From positions 316 through 62,384 of the forward strand of contig NZ_MAUD01000020.1 in the NCBI RefSeq assembly GCF_001700515.1: 62,069 nucleotides of DNA, given 5' to 3'. Each line of letters starts with the position of its first letter. The first letter of the stretch is position 1. Positions 8,705 through 17,393 of this stretch are shown piece by piece. The stretch comes from Streptomyces lushanensis. GTDB taxonomy: Bacteria > Actinomycetota > Actinomycetes > Streptomycetales > Streptomycetaceae. Below the pieces are notes generated by a model. The model did no database searches. It had not been told where the DNA came from and saw only the letters and a program-made list of their open reading frames with translations. Made by a program: the position numbers and the translations under genes.

Positions 8705-11179
8705 TCAACCGTGGTAGCGGGTGGGCACCTTCCGCGTCAGGGACTGCTCGAACCAGACCGTCTTCCCCCGTGCCGTACTGCTCGTTCCCCACTCCCGCGC
8801 GAGGCTGCTCACCACGCGCAGACCACGTCCGGACTCGTCGCCCTGGCCCGCGTTCAGCAGGGTCGCGGGCGCCGGCTCGTCGTCGGTGACCTCGCACAGG
8901 AGGGCGTCCGTACGGACCAGGCGCAGCCCGACCCGATGGGAGTGCGCGTGGTTCATGGCGTTGGTGACCAGCTCACTGACCATCAGCTCGGCCACCTCCA
9001 CCGCGTCCGGCAGCGACCAGCCGAGCAGCCGCTCGCGCACCATCCGTCGCGCCCTGCCCACCTCCCGTGGGTCCAGGGCGAGTTCGTACTCGGCCACATC
9101 ACCGTCCGGGATGCCGTTCAGCCGGGCCATCAGCAGCGCCACGTCGTCCTTGCGGCCGTCACGGGTGTTCAGCGCGCGGATGATGGTGTCGCAGGCGTCG
9201 TCCATCGAGGCGGCGGGATGCGCGGCGGACGCGCAGAGCGCGGCCAGACCGTCGCCGATGTCCTCGCCGCGCACCTCGACCAGCCCGTCGGTGCACAGCA
9301 CCAGCCGGTCGCCCGGCCCGACCCGTACCGTCAGCGTCTCGAAGGCCACGCCGCCCACTCCGACGGGCGCGCCGGTCGGGATGTCCAGCAGTTCGGCACT
9401 GCCGTCCTCGGCGCGTACGAGTACGGGCGGGATATGACCGGCGTTGGCGATCTGGAGCTGGGATCTGATCGGGTCGTACACCGCGTACAGACAGGTCGCC
9501 AGATACTGCTCACCGAGCCGCTGCGCCAAGTCGTCCAGACCGCGCAGCAGTTGGGCGGGCGGCATCTCCATGGCCGCCATCGTCTGGACGGCGGTACGCA
9601 ACTGGCCCATCATCGCGGCCGAGTTGAGCCCATGTCCCATCACGTCGCCGACGACCAGCGCGGTACGCGATCCGGGCAGTTTGACCGCGTCGAACCAGTC
9701 GCCGCCGATACGGCCGAGCCGGGTGCCCGGCAGATAGCGGGTGGCGATGTCACAGCCGGCCATGTGCGGCGCGACCTGTGGCAGCATGCTGTCCTGGAGC
9801 GTCTCCGCGACATTCTCCTGGTACGTGTACATCCGCGCGTTGTCGAGTACGAGCCCGGCCCGCGCGGCGAGTTCGGCGCCGGTCGTCCGGTCCATCTCGT
9901 CGAACGGCTCACGGTCGGGCCGCCGCATCAGCACCATGAAACCGAGCACCACGTCCCGTGCCTTCAGCGGTACGAGCAGCATGGAGCGGTGGTTGATCAG
10001 CGGACGCAGGTCCCGTTTCTCGAACTCACCGGAGATACGATTCCCCATCTCCTCGCTCAGCCGGGGGATGAGCACGGGCTCTCCGGTGACCATGCACTGG
10101 AAGAACGGAGTGTGTTCCGGAAAGGCGATGGCCTCGCCGACCGGCACGGTGTCGTCCCACCGGCCCGGCTCGTCGTTGTGCTCGACCCACACCCGGTGCC
10201 AGATGGTGGTCACATCGGGCGGTCCGTCCGGGAATCCCTCACCGGCCAGGACCGCGGCCCGCAGATGCGTCCCCGCGAAGTCGGTGAAGCGGGGCACGGC
10301 GGCGCTGGTGACCTCGCGGATCGTCCGGGCCAGATCGAGCGACGAGCCGATACGGCCGCTGACGTCGTTCAGGAACTCCAGCCGCTCGCGCACCGCCGCG
10401 TATTCGAGGTCGAGTTCGGGACGGGGCACCGGGCCCCTTCCCGGCCGCGGCGCGTCCCGTGCCCCTTGTGCCGGTCCCGCCGTCGCCGGATCGGGCTCCG
10501 GACCGCCGAGCTGTCCCGGGGCCCTTCTGGGCACGCCCCAGTCGGGAGTGACCGGCACCCGGTCATGGCGGCTGAACTCCAGTACCGGATAGCCCAGTTC
10601 GAGGACCTGTGCGATGATCCGGCTGGACTCGGCCGGGCCCATGTTCGGCAGGATGTCCGGCAGCCGCCGGGCCAGTGCGTCCGACTGGGCGAACTCCGTG
10701 TGATGGGCGAAGCCCGGAGCGATCCGGAGGAAGTCCGCCTCGCTCGCGCCGTCCTCCGAGAGCCCGGGACGCAACTGGCCCGCGTCCGCGGCGAGCACGA
10801 GATGACGTCCCGGTCCCGGACCGATCAGCGGATAGGCCCACCAGAGAACATCGAGCCTGCCGCGCTCGGGATGGGAGACCTTCGCGCGGCCCGCGGTGGG
10901 ATAGGAGCCACGGGCGTGCAGCTCGGGGCCCAGTTCGTCGTAGCCGTCGTACGTGCCGTGCGCCACCCCGTACTCTTCCTCGGCGAGCGCTCCGGCGACC
11001 GGCATCAGATCGTCCGCGTGCCGGCCGACGGCCTCTTCCTTGGGATGGCCGAAAAGCCGCCGTGCGCCCGACGACCAGTGCGATACGAGGCCGTCACCGT
11101 CCACGACGACCACGGCGAGCGGAATCCGGCCGGCCGCGGCGAACTGCCCCGGCAGTCCCGGCGGAACACCACTGTCCAT
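8705..11179 (-). CDS. SpoIIE-type PP2C phosphatase with PAS, GAF and HATPase domains
   Basis: 824 residues. Order: PAS-like sensor (about 15-135), a linker with ILPNMGPAESSRIIAQVLEL, GAF (about 265-445), PP2C/SpoIIE phosphatase (about 455-690) with GGDWFD at 492-497, GDVMGHG at 511-517, D631 in CTDGLVE and DD678-679 for Mn binding, then a GHKL ATPase/anti-sigma-kinase-like domain (about 700-815) with N box ELVTNAMNHA and G box SGRGLRVV. Such proteins in Streptomyces both dephosphorylate anti-sigma-factor antagonists and may kinase them. All key metal ligands are intact, so it should be active. No membrane segment is seen, so it is a soluble sensor. The partner antagonist and sigma factor are not encoded nearby. 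Confidence 0.93.
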   Translation of the reverse strand: MDSGVPPGLPGQFAAAGRIPLAVVVVDGDGLVSHWSSGARRLFGHPKEEAVGRHADDLMPVAGALAEEEYGVAHGTYDGYDELGPELHARGSYPTAGRAKVSHPERGRLDVLWWAYPLIGPGPGRHLVLAADAGQLRPGLSEDGASEADFLRIAPGFAHHTEFAQSDALARRLPDILPNMGPAESSRIIAQVLELGYPVLEFSRHDRVPVTPDWGVPRRAPGQLGGPEPDPATAGPAQGARDAPRPGRGPVPRPELDLEYAAVRERLEFLNDVSGRIGSSLDLARTIREVTSAAVPRFTDFAGTHLRAAVLAGEGFPDGPPDVTTIWHRVWVEHNDEPGRWDDTVPVGEAIAFPEHTPFFQCMVTGEPVLIPRLSEEMGNRISGEFEKRDLRPLINHRSMLLVPLKARDVVLGFMVLMRRPDREPFDEMDRTTGAELAARAGLVLDNARMYTYQENVAETLQDSMLPQVAPHMAGCDIATRYLPGTRLGRIGGDWFDAVKLPGSRTALVVGDVMGHGLNSAAMMGQLRTAVQTMAAMEMPPAQLLRGLDDLAQRLGEQYLATCLYAVYDPIRSQLQIANAGHIPPVLVRAEDGSAELLDIPTGAPVGVGGVAFETLTVRVGPGDRLVLCTDGLVEVRGEDIGDGLAALCASAAHPAASMDDACDTIIRALNTRDGRKDDVALLMARLNGIPDGDVAEYELALDPREVGRARRMVRERLLGWSLPDAVEVAELMVSELVTNAMNHAHSHRVGLRLVRTDALLCEVTDDEPAPATLLNAGQGDESGRGLRVVSSLAREWGTSSTARGKTVWFEQSLTRKVPTRYHG

Positions 11180-11298
11180 GGGTGGAAGGCTCCTTCCCTG
11201 CCGCCAGGATCCGCGGCTCCGCCCTCCACGGTACGGCCCCTCACAGGGGTTGCGCCGGTCAATGAACTAATAGGTCGTGCGCCCGCGCACAACCTTCT

Positions 11299-11319
11299 AT
11301 TGACTGAAATTCAGTCAAT
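11299..11319. promoter_or_regulatory. Perfect AT-rich palindrome, TetR-operator-like
   Basis: ATTGACTGAA, a single A, then TTCAGTCAAT: two perfect 10-bp arms around one base, standing out in ~72% GC DNA. It overlaps the stop codon of the DHA2 transporter gene (11317-11315) and sits about 120 bp upstream of the SpoIIE-type phosphatase start. The shape fits a TetR-family operator. No TetR gene is adjacent. It could alternatively be an AT-rich terminator stem, but it has no run of T after it. Confidence 0.55.
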
Positions 11320-13780
11320 CTTCATGACCGAGCTGGAGATCGCGTTCGGTACGTCCGCCGCCCGCCACCTGGAGCACGGTGGCCACCGGCGGATACCCGG
11401 CCGCGATCACCGTGTACTCACCGGAGGAGAGATCCACGAACCGGAAGGTGCCGTCGGATCCTGTCGTCAGGGTGTCCACCACATTGCCCGCGGCGTCGAG
11501 CAGGGTGACCCGCGCGTCCTCGACCGGGCGGCCGCCGCCCGCACGCACCGTACCGCGCAGCACCGCTCCGCCGGCCAGCTCGATGTCCTGCCGTGTCTCG
11601 CGCGAGGCCTGCACACTGACCGGCAGCGCCGCGGGCCGGAAGGCGGGCGCGCTCGCGGCGAGGGTGTACTCCCCGGCGACCAGCTCCGAGATGACATAGG
11701 CACCCTCGCGTCCGCTGCGGGTGGACGCCACCACGTCTCCCCGTACGTCCGTGAGCGTCACGGCGGCGTCGCGCACCGGAGTGCCGTCGGCGGTGAGCAC
11801 GGCCCCGGCCAGCCGGCCCGCGCCGCCGAGGACCACATCCAGCTCGACGGGCCGCTCGCCCACGGTCACCGTGACCGCCTGCGGCTGATGTCCCGGGGCC
11901 GCCGCGATCATCACGTACGAGCCCGCGCCCGGCACACTCAGCGCGTACCGCCCGTCGCTCCCGCTCGCTCCGCGCCCGATCTGCTGTCCGTGGACATCGA
12001 TGAGGGTGAGCGCGGCGCGGGGCACGGTGGAGCCGTCGTGGTGGCGCACCGTGCCGCAGACGGCCACTCCCGAGATGTACGGGGCCGGCGCGGGCGCGGC
12101 GGCCGGGCCGCCGTCCGGTGCGGTCCGCGCGCCGGGGACGACCGGGGACTCGGCGGCTGAGGCGTTCTGGGACACCAGTGGTTTCTCCTTGAGGAAGAAG
12201 GCGATCAACAGGCCGAGGACGAGCACCGGCACGAGACAGAGGAAGATCCGCGGCATGGCGTCCGCGTACGCCTGGACATAGCCGTCACGGACGGCCGGCG
12301 GCAGCGCGTGGACCGCCTGCGGGGTGATGGACTCGGCGTCGGGCAGGCCCGCTCCGGCGGGAACGCGGTCGGCGAGGGCGTCGGTGAGCCGGTCGGCGAA
12401 GAGGGTGCCGAAGACGGCGGCGCCCACGCTGCCGCCGATCTGCCGGAAGTAGTTGTTGGCGCTGGTGGCGGTGCCGAGGTCGGCGGGCGGTACGGCGTTC
12501 TGCACGGCCAGGATGAGCACCGGCATCACCAGGCCCATGCCCAGACCCAGTACCGCCTGCGCGAATCCGCACTCGGCCATGGACGTGTCGGTCTCCAGCC
12601 GCGACAGCAGCCACATGCCCGCCACCGAGAGCGCGCTGCCGAGCACCGGATAGATCTTGTAGCGGCCGGTACGGCTGATGAGCTGTCCGGAGACGAGCGA
12701 GGCGACGACGATGCCGCCCATCATGGGCAGCGTCAGCAGCCCGGACTCGGTGGCGCTGGCTCCCTCGACCATCTGGAGGAAGGTCGGCAGATAGCTGGCC
12801 GCGCCGAACAGCGCCACACCGACGACCGCGCCGACCAGACTGGTGATGTTGAAGACGGAGTCGCGGAACAGCCGCAGCGGAATGATCGGTTCGGCCGCGA
12901 AGTGCTCGACGACGAGGAACAGCAGGGTCGTTGCGACGGTGCCGGCGGCGAGTCCGAGGACGACCCGGGAGTCCCAGGCGTACTCCGTCCCGCCCCAACT
13001 GGTCAGCAGGACCAGACAGGTGGACGCGGCGGTGAGCGTCAGCGCGCCGAGGATGTCGAGCCGCGCGCGAGCGGCGGGCCTGGGAAGTCTGAGCACCACG
13101 GTGACGACGGCGAGGGTGATCAGGCCGAAGGGGACATTGAAGTAGAAGCACCAGCGCCAGGAGACATGGTCCGTGAAGAAGCCGCCGAGCAGCGGTCCCG
13201 CCACCGAGGCGAGCCCGAACGCGGCGCCGATGAGTCCCATGAAGCGGGCGCGCTCACGGGCGGGCACGATGTCCGCGATGATCGCCTGGACGCCGATCAT
13301 GAGTCCGCCGGCGCCGATGCCCTGGATGGCGCGGAAGGCGATGAGCTGGTCCATGGTGCGGGACCAGCCGGCCAGCGCGGAGCCGATCACGAAGACGACG
13401 ATCGCGAACTGGAAGACGCCCTTGCGGCCGAAGAGATCCCCGAGCTTGCCGTAGATCGGCAGCCCGATGGTGGCGGTGAGCAGATACGCGGTGATCGCCC
13501 AGGACATCCGGTCCAGGCCCTGGAGTTCACCGACGATCTTCGGCAGCGCGGTGGCCACGATCATCTGTTCCAGCGCGGCCAGCAGCAGGGCGAGCATCAG
13601 CCCGAGGAAGACCAGCCGGACCCGGCGAGGGCTGAGAGGTTCGCCGGAGGCCGTGCCGCCGGCGGGCGGTGGTGGCGGAGGACCGGCGGTGGCGGACGGC
13701 GCCGTCGCCATGGCCGGCGCGGCGCCCTGTTCGTTCCCGGTGGCCCGCTCGCCGCCCTTGACCAGAGTGGTCCCGCCCAC
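11315..13780 (-). CDS. DHA2 family MFS transporter fused to three carboxypeptidase-regulatory-like repeats
   Basis: 821 residues from GTG 13780, which has AGGGGAG 7-8 nt upstream. Residues ~35-545 are a 14-helix EmrB/QacA-type drug:H+ antiporter; the family motif C region [17 protein letters not shown] and motif [12 protein letters not shown] are visible. The C-terminal ~250 residues hold three beta-sandwich repeats of carboxypeptidase-regulatory (Cna-B-like) type, each ending in a [24 protein letters not shown] segment. The Ala/Pro-rich N-terminus precedes helix 1. It should export hydrophobic drugs at the membrane. In a 14-helix exporter the C-terminus is predicted inside, so the repeats would be cytosolic, unusual for that fold. 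No adjacent regulator gene is present. Confidence 0.9.
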   Translation of the reverse strand: MGGTTLVKGGERATGNEQGAAPAMATAPSATAGPPPPPPAGGTASGEPLSPRRVRLVFLGLMLALLLAALEQMIVATALPKIVGELQGLDRMSWAITAYLLTATIGLPIYGKLGDLFGRKGVFQFAIVVFVIGSALAGWSRTMDQLIAFRAIQGIGAGGLMIGVQAIIADIVPARERARFMGLIGAAFGLASVAGPLLGGFFTDHVSWRWCFYFNVPFGLITLAVVTVVLRLPRPAARARLDILGALTLTAASTCLVLLTSWGGTEYAWDSRVVLGLAAGTVATTLLFLVVEHFAAEPIIPLRLFRDSVFNITSLVGAVVGVALFGAASYLPTFLQMVEGASATESGLLTLPMMGGIVVASLVSGQLISRTGRYKIYPVLGSALSVAGMWLLSRLETDTSMAECGFAQAVLGLGMGLVMPVLILAVQNAVPPADLGTATSANNYFRQIGGSVGAAVFGTLFADRLTDALADRVPAGAGLPDAESITPQAVHALPPAVRDGYVQAYADAMPRIFLCLVPVLVLGLLIAFFLKEKPLVSQNASAAESPVVPGARTAPDGGPAAAPAPAPYISGVAVCGTVRHHDGSTVPRAALTLIDVHGQQIGRGASGSDGRYALSVPGAGSYVMIAAAPGHQPQAVTVTVGERPVELDVVLGGAGRLAGAVLTADGTPVRDAAVTLTDVRGDVVASTRSGREGAYVISELVAGEYTLAASAPAFRPAALPVSVQASRETRQDIELAGGAVLRGTVRAGGGRPVEDARVTLLDAAGNVVDTLTTGSDGTFRFVDLSSGEYTVIAAGYPPVATVLQVAGGGRTERDLQLGHED

Positions 13781-14168
13781 GTACTGCTCCCCTCGTCGCA
13801 CCTGCGCGGCGTCATTCTTCACATTGCACGCCAAGCAGGAGCAAGCGGAAGGCTTTCCCTCCGAACGGGGTGGTGACGGGGGCGGGTTGAGCGGCAGAGC
13901 CTGCGCCATGGCGCTCATCAGGGGCTTTCCCGCGACGTGTCGCGCGGGGGGCGCGCAACGGCGTCGCGGGGAAACCACTCGAAACGGTGACCTCGGCGAT
14001 GACGCGCCGGGACGGTCCGGGACGAGTCGTGCTGACGGTCGACCGGCTTCGGGAGGACCCGGAGAACCGGAAGGATCCGGAGAACCGGCGGAACCCGGAA
14101 AACCGGTAGGACCGGCAGGACCGGCAGGACCGGCAGGACCGGCAGGACGAGTACGGGAGGGCCGAGCG
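13781..14168. other. 388-bp gap with tandem 9-bp repeats
   Basis: This region lies upstream of the DHA2 transporter and downstream of the SRPBCC gene, both on the minus strand. It must hold the transporter promoter, but no convincing hexamers are visible. Its right half is a CCGG-rich degenerate repeat block (about 14050-14148) ending in four perfect 9-bp units. I see no gene. Confidence 0.6.
14108..14148. repeat. 9-bp tandem repeat, four perfect units
   Basis: Unit AGGACCGGC at 14108-14116, 14117-14125, 14126-14134 and 14135-14143, then a partial copy. Degenerate CCGGA-rich relatives extend left to about 14050. It lies immediately downstream of the SRPBCC stop. Confidence 0.9.
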
Positions 14169-14645
14169 CTACTTCCCGGTTCCCGCGCCGTTCCCGGACC
14201 GCGGGGTCTCCGTCTCGGCGGCGAGCCGTTCCAGGATCACGTCGTAGATACGCCCCAGGCCCTTGGGCGCGAAGGTCCGCTCGAAGAAGCCGCCGATGCC
14301 GCCGGCGCCGTCCCAGACGGTGGTGACGACGGCCTTCGAACGGCCCTCTCCGGCCGGGGTCACGGTCCAGGTGGTGACCATCGAGGAATTGCGGTCCTTC
14401 TCCACGAGCCGCCCGTCGCTCGGCTCCGTCACCTCCAGCAGACAGTCACGTACCCGCTTGCTCGTGGCCTGGAGCTTCCAGTGGACCAGGCTGCCCTCGC
14501 CGTCGCCGCCCTCCCGCACCTCGTACTCGCTGAACTGCGAGGGCAGCAGCTTCGCGCGGGTGTTCTCGTAGTCGGCCAGCGCATCGAACACTGTCTCCGG
14601 GTCCGCCGCGATGATTCGCTCCGTCGTGGCCTCGACCTGCGCCAT
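14169..14645 (-). CDS. SRPBCC family protein
   Basis: 158 residues from ATG 14645, with GGAGG 8 nt upstream. [20 protein letters not shown] and the C-terminal [20 protein letters not shown] are the first strand and the long C-terminal helix of the START/Bet v1-like fold, which binds hydrophobic ligands. It is divergent from the Rv2578c-type radical SAM gene, sharing a 138-bp intergenic region with the LexA box. It has no enzyme motif; ligand unknown. Confidence 0.82.
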   Translation of the reverse strand: MAQVEATTERIIAADPETVFDALADYENTRAKLLPSQFSEYEVREGGDGEGSLVHWKLQATSKRVRDCLLEVTEPSDGRLVEKDRNSSMVTTWTVTPAGEGRSKAVVTTVWDGAGGIGGFFERTFAPKGLGRIYDVILERLAAETETPRSGNGAGTGK

Positions 14646-14738
14646 GGCTGTTCCTCCAGCACTCGATTTTCGGTGGGGTGCGGCCACCCAACCACCCTCC
14701 GGTCCACCTGCCCAAATCCAGGTCACATGCGATCAAGG

Positions 14739-14756
14739 GAACATGTGTTCTATTCT
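14739..14756 (+). promoter_or_regulatory. LexA (SOS) box GAAC-N4-GTTC abutting a -10 hexamer
   Basis: GAACATGTGTTC at 14739-14750 fits the actinobacterial LexA operator GAAC-N4-GTTC exactly, and its arms extend to a GAACA/TGTTC dyad. A TATTCT hexamer (14751-14756), a plausible -10, abuts it, so bound LexA would cover the promoter spacer. The next start codon is ATG 14784 of the radical SAM gene. The box also lies 94 bp from the divergent SRPBCC start. Binding is predicted, not shown. Confidence 0.75.
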
Positions 14757-14783
14757 GAGACCAGTGCTACCGAGGAGGTACCC

Positions 14784-15848
14784 ATGCGCTGGGACAATCT
14801 GGTCGAGAACACCTCAAGGCCGGGGGCGAACGGGGACATCGCGCTCTTCGGTACGGACGCGGTGACCACCCGGACCTTCGACACCCCCGAATTCCGCGGG
14901 ATCACCTTTCACGAGGTCCGTGCCCGTTCGATCGTGAACAAGGTCCCGGGCGCGTCCCGTATGCCGTTCGAATGGACGGTGAATCCGTACCGGGGCTGTA
15001 CACACGCCTGCGTCTACTGCTTCGCCCGCAAGACCCACAGCTATCTGGACCTCGACACCGGCCTGGGCTTCGACTCCCAGATCGTGGTCAAGATCAACGC
15101 ACCGGAGCTGGTCCGCCGGCAGCTCGCCTCGCGCCGCTGGCAGGGCGCGCACATCGCGATGGGGACGAATGTCGACTGCTACCAGCGCGCGGAAGGGCGC
15201 TACCGGCTGATGCCCGGCATCATCACGGCCCTGCGCGATCACGCCAACCCGTTCTCCATCCTCACCAAGGGCACGCTGATCCTCCGCGATCTGGACCTGC
15301 TGCGGGAGGCGGCCTCCGTGACCGAGGTGGGCGTCTCGGTCTCGGTCGGCTTCATGGACCAGGAGCTGTGGCGCACGGTCGAACCCGGCACGCCCTCGCC
15401 CGAGCGCCGGCTCGATGTCGTGCGCGCGATGGCCGGCAACGGCATCGGCTGCGGAGTGCTGATGGCGCCGGTCATCCCCTTCCTGGGCGACCGGCCGGAC
15501 CAGCTGCGGGCGACGGTACGGGCGATCGCCGCGGCCGGCGCCACCTCCGTGACGCCACTCGTACTGCATCTGCGACCGGGCGCGCGCGAGTGGTTCATGG
15601 CCTGGCTGGAGCGGCACCATCCGTATCTGGTGGCGCGGTACGAGCGGCTGTACGCGGAGGGCGCCTACGCGCCCAAGTGGTACCAGCGCCGGATCACCCG
15701 GCAGGTGCACGAACTGGCCGACGAGTTCGGGATCGGACCGACGAGCCGGGGCGGGGCCCGGCGCATCACTCCCGCCGGGGACGCGGACCGGCCCGCGGTG
15801 CCCCCTCTGCCGGTCAGGCCGGGCACCACCCAGCTCACACTGCTGTGA
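14784..15848 (+). CDS. Rv2578c-family radical SAM protein, predicted SOS-regulated
   Basis: 354 residues from ATG 14784, with GAGGAGG 6 nt upstream. The 4Fe-4S cluster motif is NPYRGCTHACVYCFAR (CxxxCxxC), and the frame MRWDNLVENTSRPGANGDIA is the family start. Relatives are annotated spore-photoproduct-lyase-like or Rv2578c. In Mycobacterium tuberculosis, Rv2578c is, as I recall, listed among LexA-controlled damage-inducible genes, and here a LexA box sits 34 bp upstream of the start codon. The C-terminal ~60 residues are family-typical (WYQRRITRQVHELADE). Role in DNA damage response is inferred; the substrate is unknown. It is a single-gene unit. Confidence 0.9.
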   Translation: MRWDNLVENTSRPGANGDIALFGTDAVTTRTFDTPEFRGITFHEVRARSIVNKVPGASRMPFEWTVNPYRGCTHACVYCFARKTHSYLDLDTGLGFDSQIVVKINAPELVRRQLASRRWQGAHIAMGTNVDCYQRAEGRYRLMPGIITALRDHANPFSILTKGTLILRDLDLLREAASVTEVGVSVSVGFMDQELWRTVEPGTPSPERRLDVVRAMAGNGIGCGVLMAPVIPFLGDRPDQLRATVRAIAAAGATSVTPLVLHLRPGAREWFMAWLERHHPYLVARYERLYAEGAYAPKWYQRRITRQVHELADEFGIGPTSRGGARRITPAGDADRPAVPPLPVRPGTTQLTLL

Positions 15849-15859
15849 CGGATCGGACG

Positions 15860-15922
15860 CGACGGACGGGTCGGTCGCGACGGACGGGTCGGTCGCGACG
15901 GACGTGGCGGACGGGTCGGTCG
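15860..15922. repeat. 18-bp tandem repeat downstream of the radical SAM gene
   Basis: GCGACGGACGGGTCGGTC occurs at 15860-15877 and 15878-15895, and a third copy with a 9-bp insertion follows to 15922. It begins 12 bp after the radical SAM stop and precedes the Rid gene start. A repeat expansion in a spacer; no function proposed. Confidence 0.9.
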
Positions 15923-15969
15923 CGGAACCCGCTCGGCCGGCTGTCGGTGGCATGGGCAAGGATGGGCGC

Positions 15970-16386
15970 ATGAGTGAACTCACGCATCTGCACGCTCCGG
16001 ACGGTGTCGCTCCCGGGCACGGCTACAGCCAAGTCGTCTGGGGCACGGGCCGCTTCGTCGCCGTCTCCGGCCAGTGTGCCTTCGACACGGACGGCAAGGT
16101 GGTGGGCGAGGGCGATCCGGCAGCCCAGGCCCGTCAGGTCTTCGAGAATCTGCGCCGCTGCCTCGCCGCCGCCGGCGCCGGCTTCGACGATGTGGTCAAG
16201 CTGACGTACTTCGTGACGGATGTGGCCCATCTGCCGGCGGTCCGGGAGGCACGGGACGCGGTGATCGACACGACCCGCCCGCCGGCGAGCTCCGCGGTCC
16301 AGGTCGCGGCGCTGTTCCGGCCCGAACTGCTGGTGGAGATAGAGGCGTTCGCGATCGTCCGGGAGAGCGACGGCGGGACGGACTGA
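15970..16386 (+). CDS. Rid (YjgF/YER057c/UK114) family protein
   Basis: 138 residues from ATG 15970 (AAGGA about 8 nt upstream); an ATG at 15952 in the same frame is an alternative. GHGYSQVVWGTGRFVAVSG, then ARQVFENLRRCLAAAGAGFD and VVKLTYFVTDV, then the terminal IEAFAIV are the Rid family hallmarks. RidA-type proteins hydrolyse reactive enamine/imine intermediates from PLP enzymes. The catalytic Arg is expected around TTRPPASSAVQV (R in TRPP), which is present. Cytoplasmic homotrimer by family. It stands alone. Confidence 0.85.
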   Translation: MSELTHLHAPDGVAPGHGYSQVVWGTGRFVAVSGQCAFDTDGKVVGEGDPAAQARQVFENLRRCLAAAGAGFDDVVKLTYFVTDVAHLPAVREARDAVIDTTRPPASSAVQVAALFRPELLVEIEAFAIVRESDGGTD

Positions 16387-16428
16387 GCCCACGGCCTCCG
16401 GGTCCCGGGCGGCGCCCGCCGCGGCGCG

Positions 16429-16995
16429 CTACGCGAGGGCGCGGAGCGCGGCCTCGGCGGCGGCGCCGAGCCTCGGACGGTCGCGGGCCGCTTCCAGCAC
16501 GGCGCGGGCCCGGCCGTCCCCGAGCCGGCCGAGGCCCTCGACACAGGCGAGGGCCACACGCCAGTGCGGCTCGTCGGGAGCCAGCAGCCGCTCCAGCGTG
16601 GCGATCAGCGCGGGTACGGACTCGACGGCCCGTAACTCGGTGAGCAGCCGCACGGAAGCGAGCGCGTAGGCCGTACGGAGCGCGTTGGTGGCGAGCGCGG
16701 CGGCTGCCCGGGGAGTCCGAGGATCACCGAGCCCGGCGAGGGCGTGGGAGGCGGAGACACAGCGCTCGGGGTCACGGTGGTTGAGCAGCAGCACCAGCGT
16801 CTCGAAGGCCCGCCGGTCACCGGCGCGACCGAGCCGGAACGCGGCGATCTCCCGTGCCCACAGCGGCCGTTCACGCTCGGTGAGGACGGCGGCCAGCTCT
16901 TCCCGGTCCTCGGTGGCGATGAGCCGCTCGCACGCCTCGGATCCACCGGACTCTTCCCGCACCCGGTCCACCAGCGAGCGGAAGTCCTCATCCAT
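16429..16995 (-). CDS. HEAT-repeat protein
   Basis: 188 residues from ATG 16995, mostly alpha-helical with repeated patterns such as AAFRLGRAGDRRAFETLVLL and CVSASHALAGLGDPRTPRA, giving about four HEAT/PBS-lyase-like repeats. Such scaffold proteins mediate protein-protein interaction. No catalytic residues or signal peptide. It converges with the Rid gene (42 bp between stops). Function unknown. Confidence 0.78.
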   Translation of the reverse strand: MDEDFRSLVDRVREESGGSEACERLIATEDREELAAVLTERERPLWAREIAAFRLGRAGDRRAFETLVLLLNHRDPERCVSASHALAGLGDPRTPRAAAALATNALRTAYALASVRLLTELRAVESVPALIATLERLLAPDEPHWRVALACVEGLGRLGDGRARAVLEAARDRPRLGAAAEAALRALA

Positions 16996-17393
16996 ACGGC
17001 CCAGCGTATCGACGCCCGCGAGGCTCCACCGACCTCGCCGTAACGGCCCGTCCCCCCGCCACCGTCCGGCCCGCCACCGTGACGCAGCGCACAGGGGCCC
17101 AGCTATGGCGCGCTCGTTACCCGTCGGTTAATCTCAAATGAGCGGGAAACCCCCGTGGCTCCCGACGGCCTGGTGACGCAGCCGTCGTGAGCGCTGTCGG
17201 TTCAGCACCCTCGCGGTCCGGCCCGTCCGGACCGTCCGTACGGCGCGGCTCCGGAACAGGGTCCGCCGGCACCACCGCGATCCGCCTCGGCGTGAGCGCG
17301 CTCGCCGCGCTCCGGCGCCGCCCTCCGCGTGCCTCGCCGCCCGTGAGCCCTCGTGCCTCTCCTCAGTCGTCACTCATCCTCTGGAGTCCCGTG
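16996..17393. other. 398-bp gap between HEAT-repeat gene and 3-hydroxyacyl-CoA dehydrogenase
   Basis: The two flanking genes diverge, so both promoters should be here. It contains the palindrome at 17117-17131 and a TAATCT hexamer at 17129-17134 that could be a -10 with no good -35. The stretch 17180-17390 is GC-rich leader with no gene that I can support. Confidence 0.6.
17117..17131. promoter_or_regulatory. Operator-like palindrome upstream of the 3-hydroxyacyl-CoA dehydrogenase gene
   Basis: TTACCCGTCGGTTAA is a near-perfect inverted repeat (TTACC/GGTTAA around CGTC). It overlaps a TAATCT -10-like hexamer at 17129-17134, about 260 bp before the start of the dehydrogenase. TTACC-N4-GGTAA-type dyads are, to my recollection, common before actinobacterial fatty-acid-oxidation genes and are TetR-type operators. 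The TetR gene at 19261 is a candidate binder. Confidence 0.45.

Noticed and set aside
8576..12160. 1194-codon plus-strand frame opposite phosphatase and exporter
   Set aside because: Antisense to two genes with complete domain architecture; Arg/Gly/His-rich shadow.
13981..14160. Collagen-like GPAGPAG frame on the plus strand
   Set aside because: Translation of the 9-bp tandem repeat; no start or RBS and no upstream coding bias.
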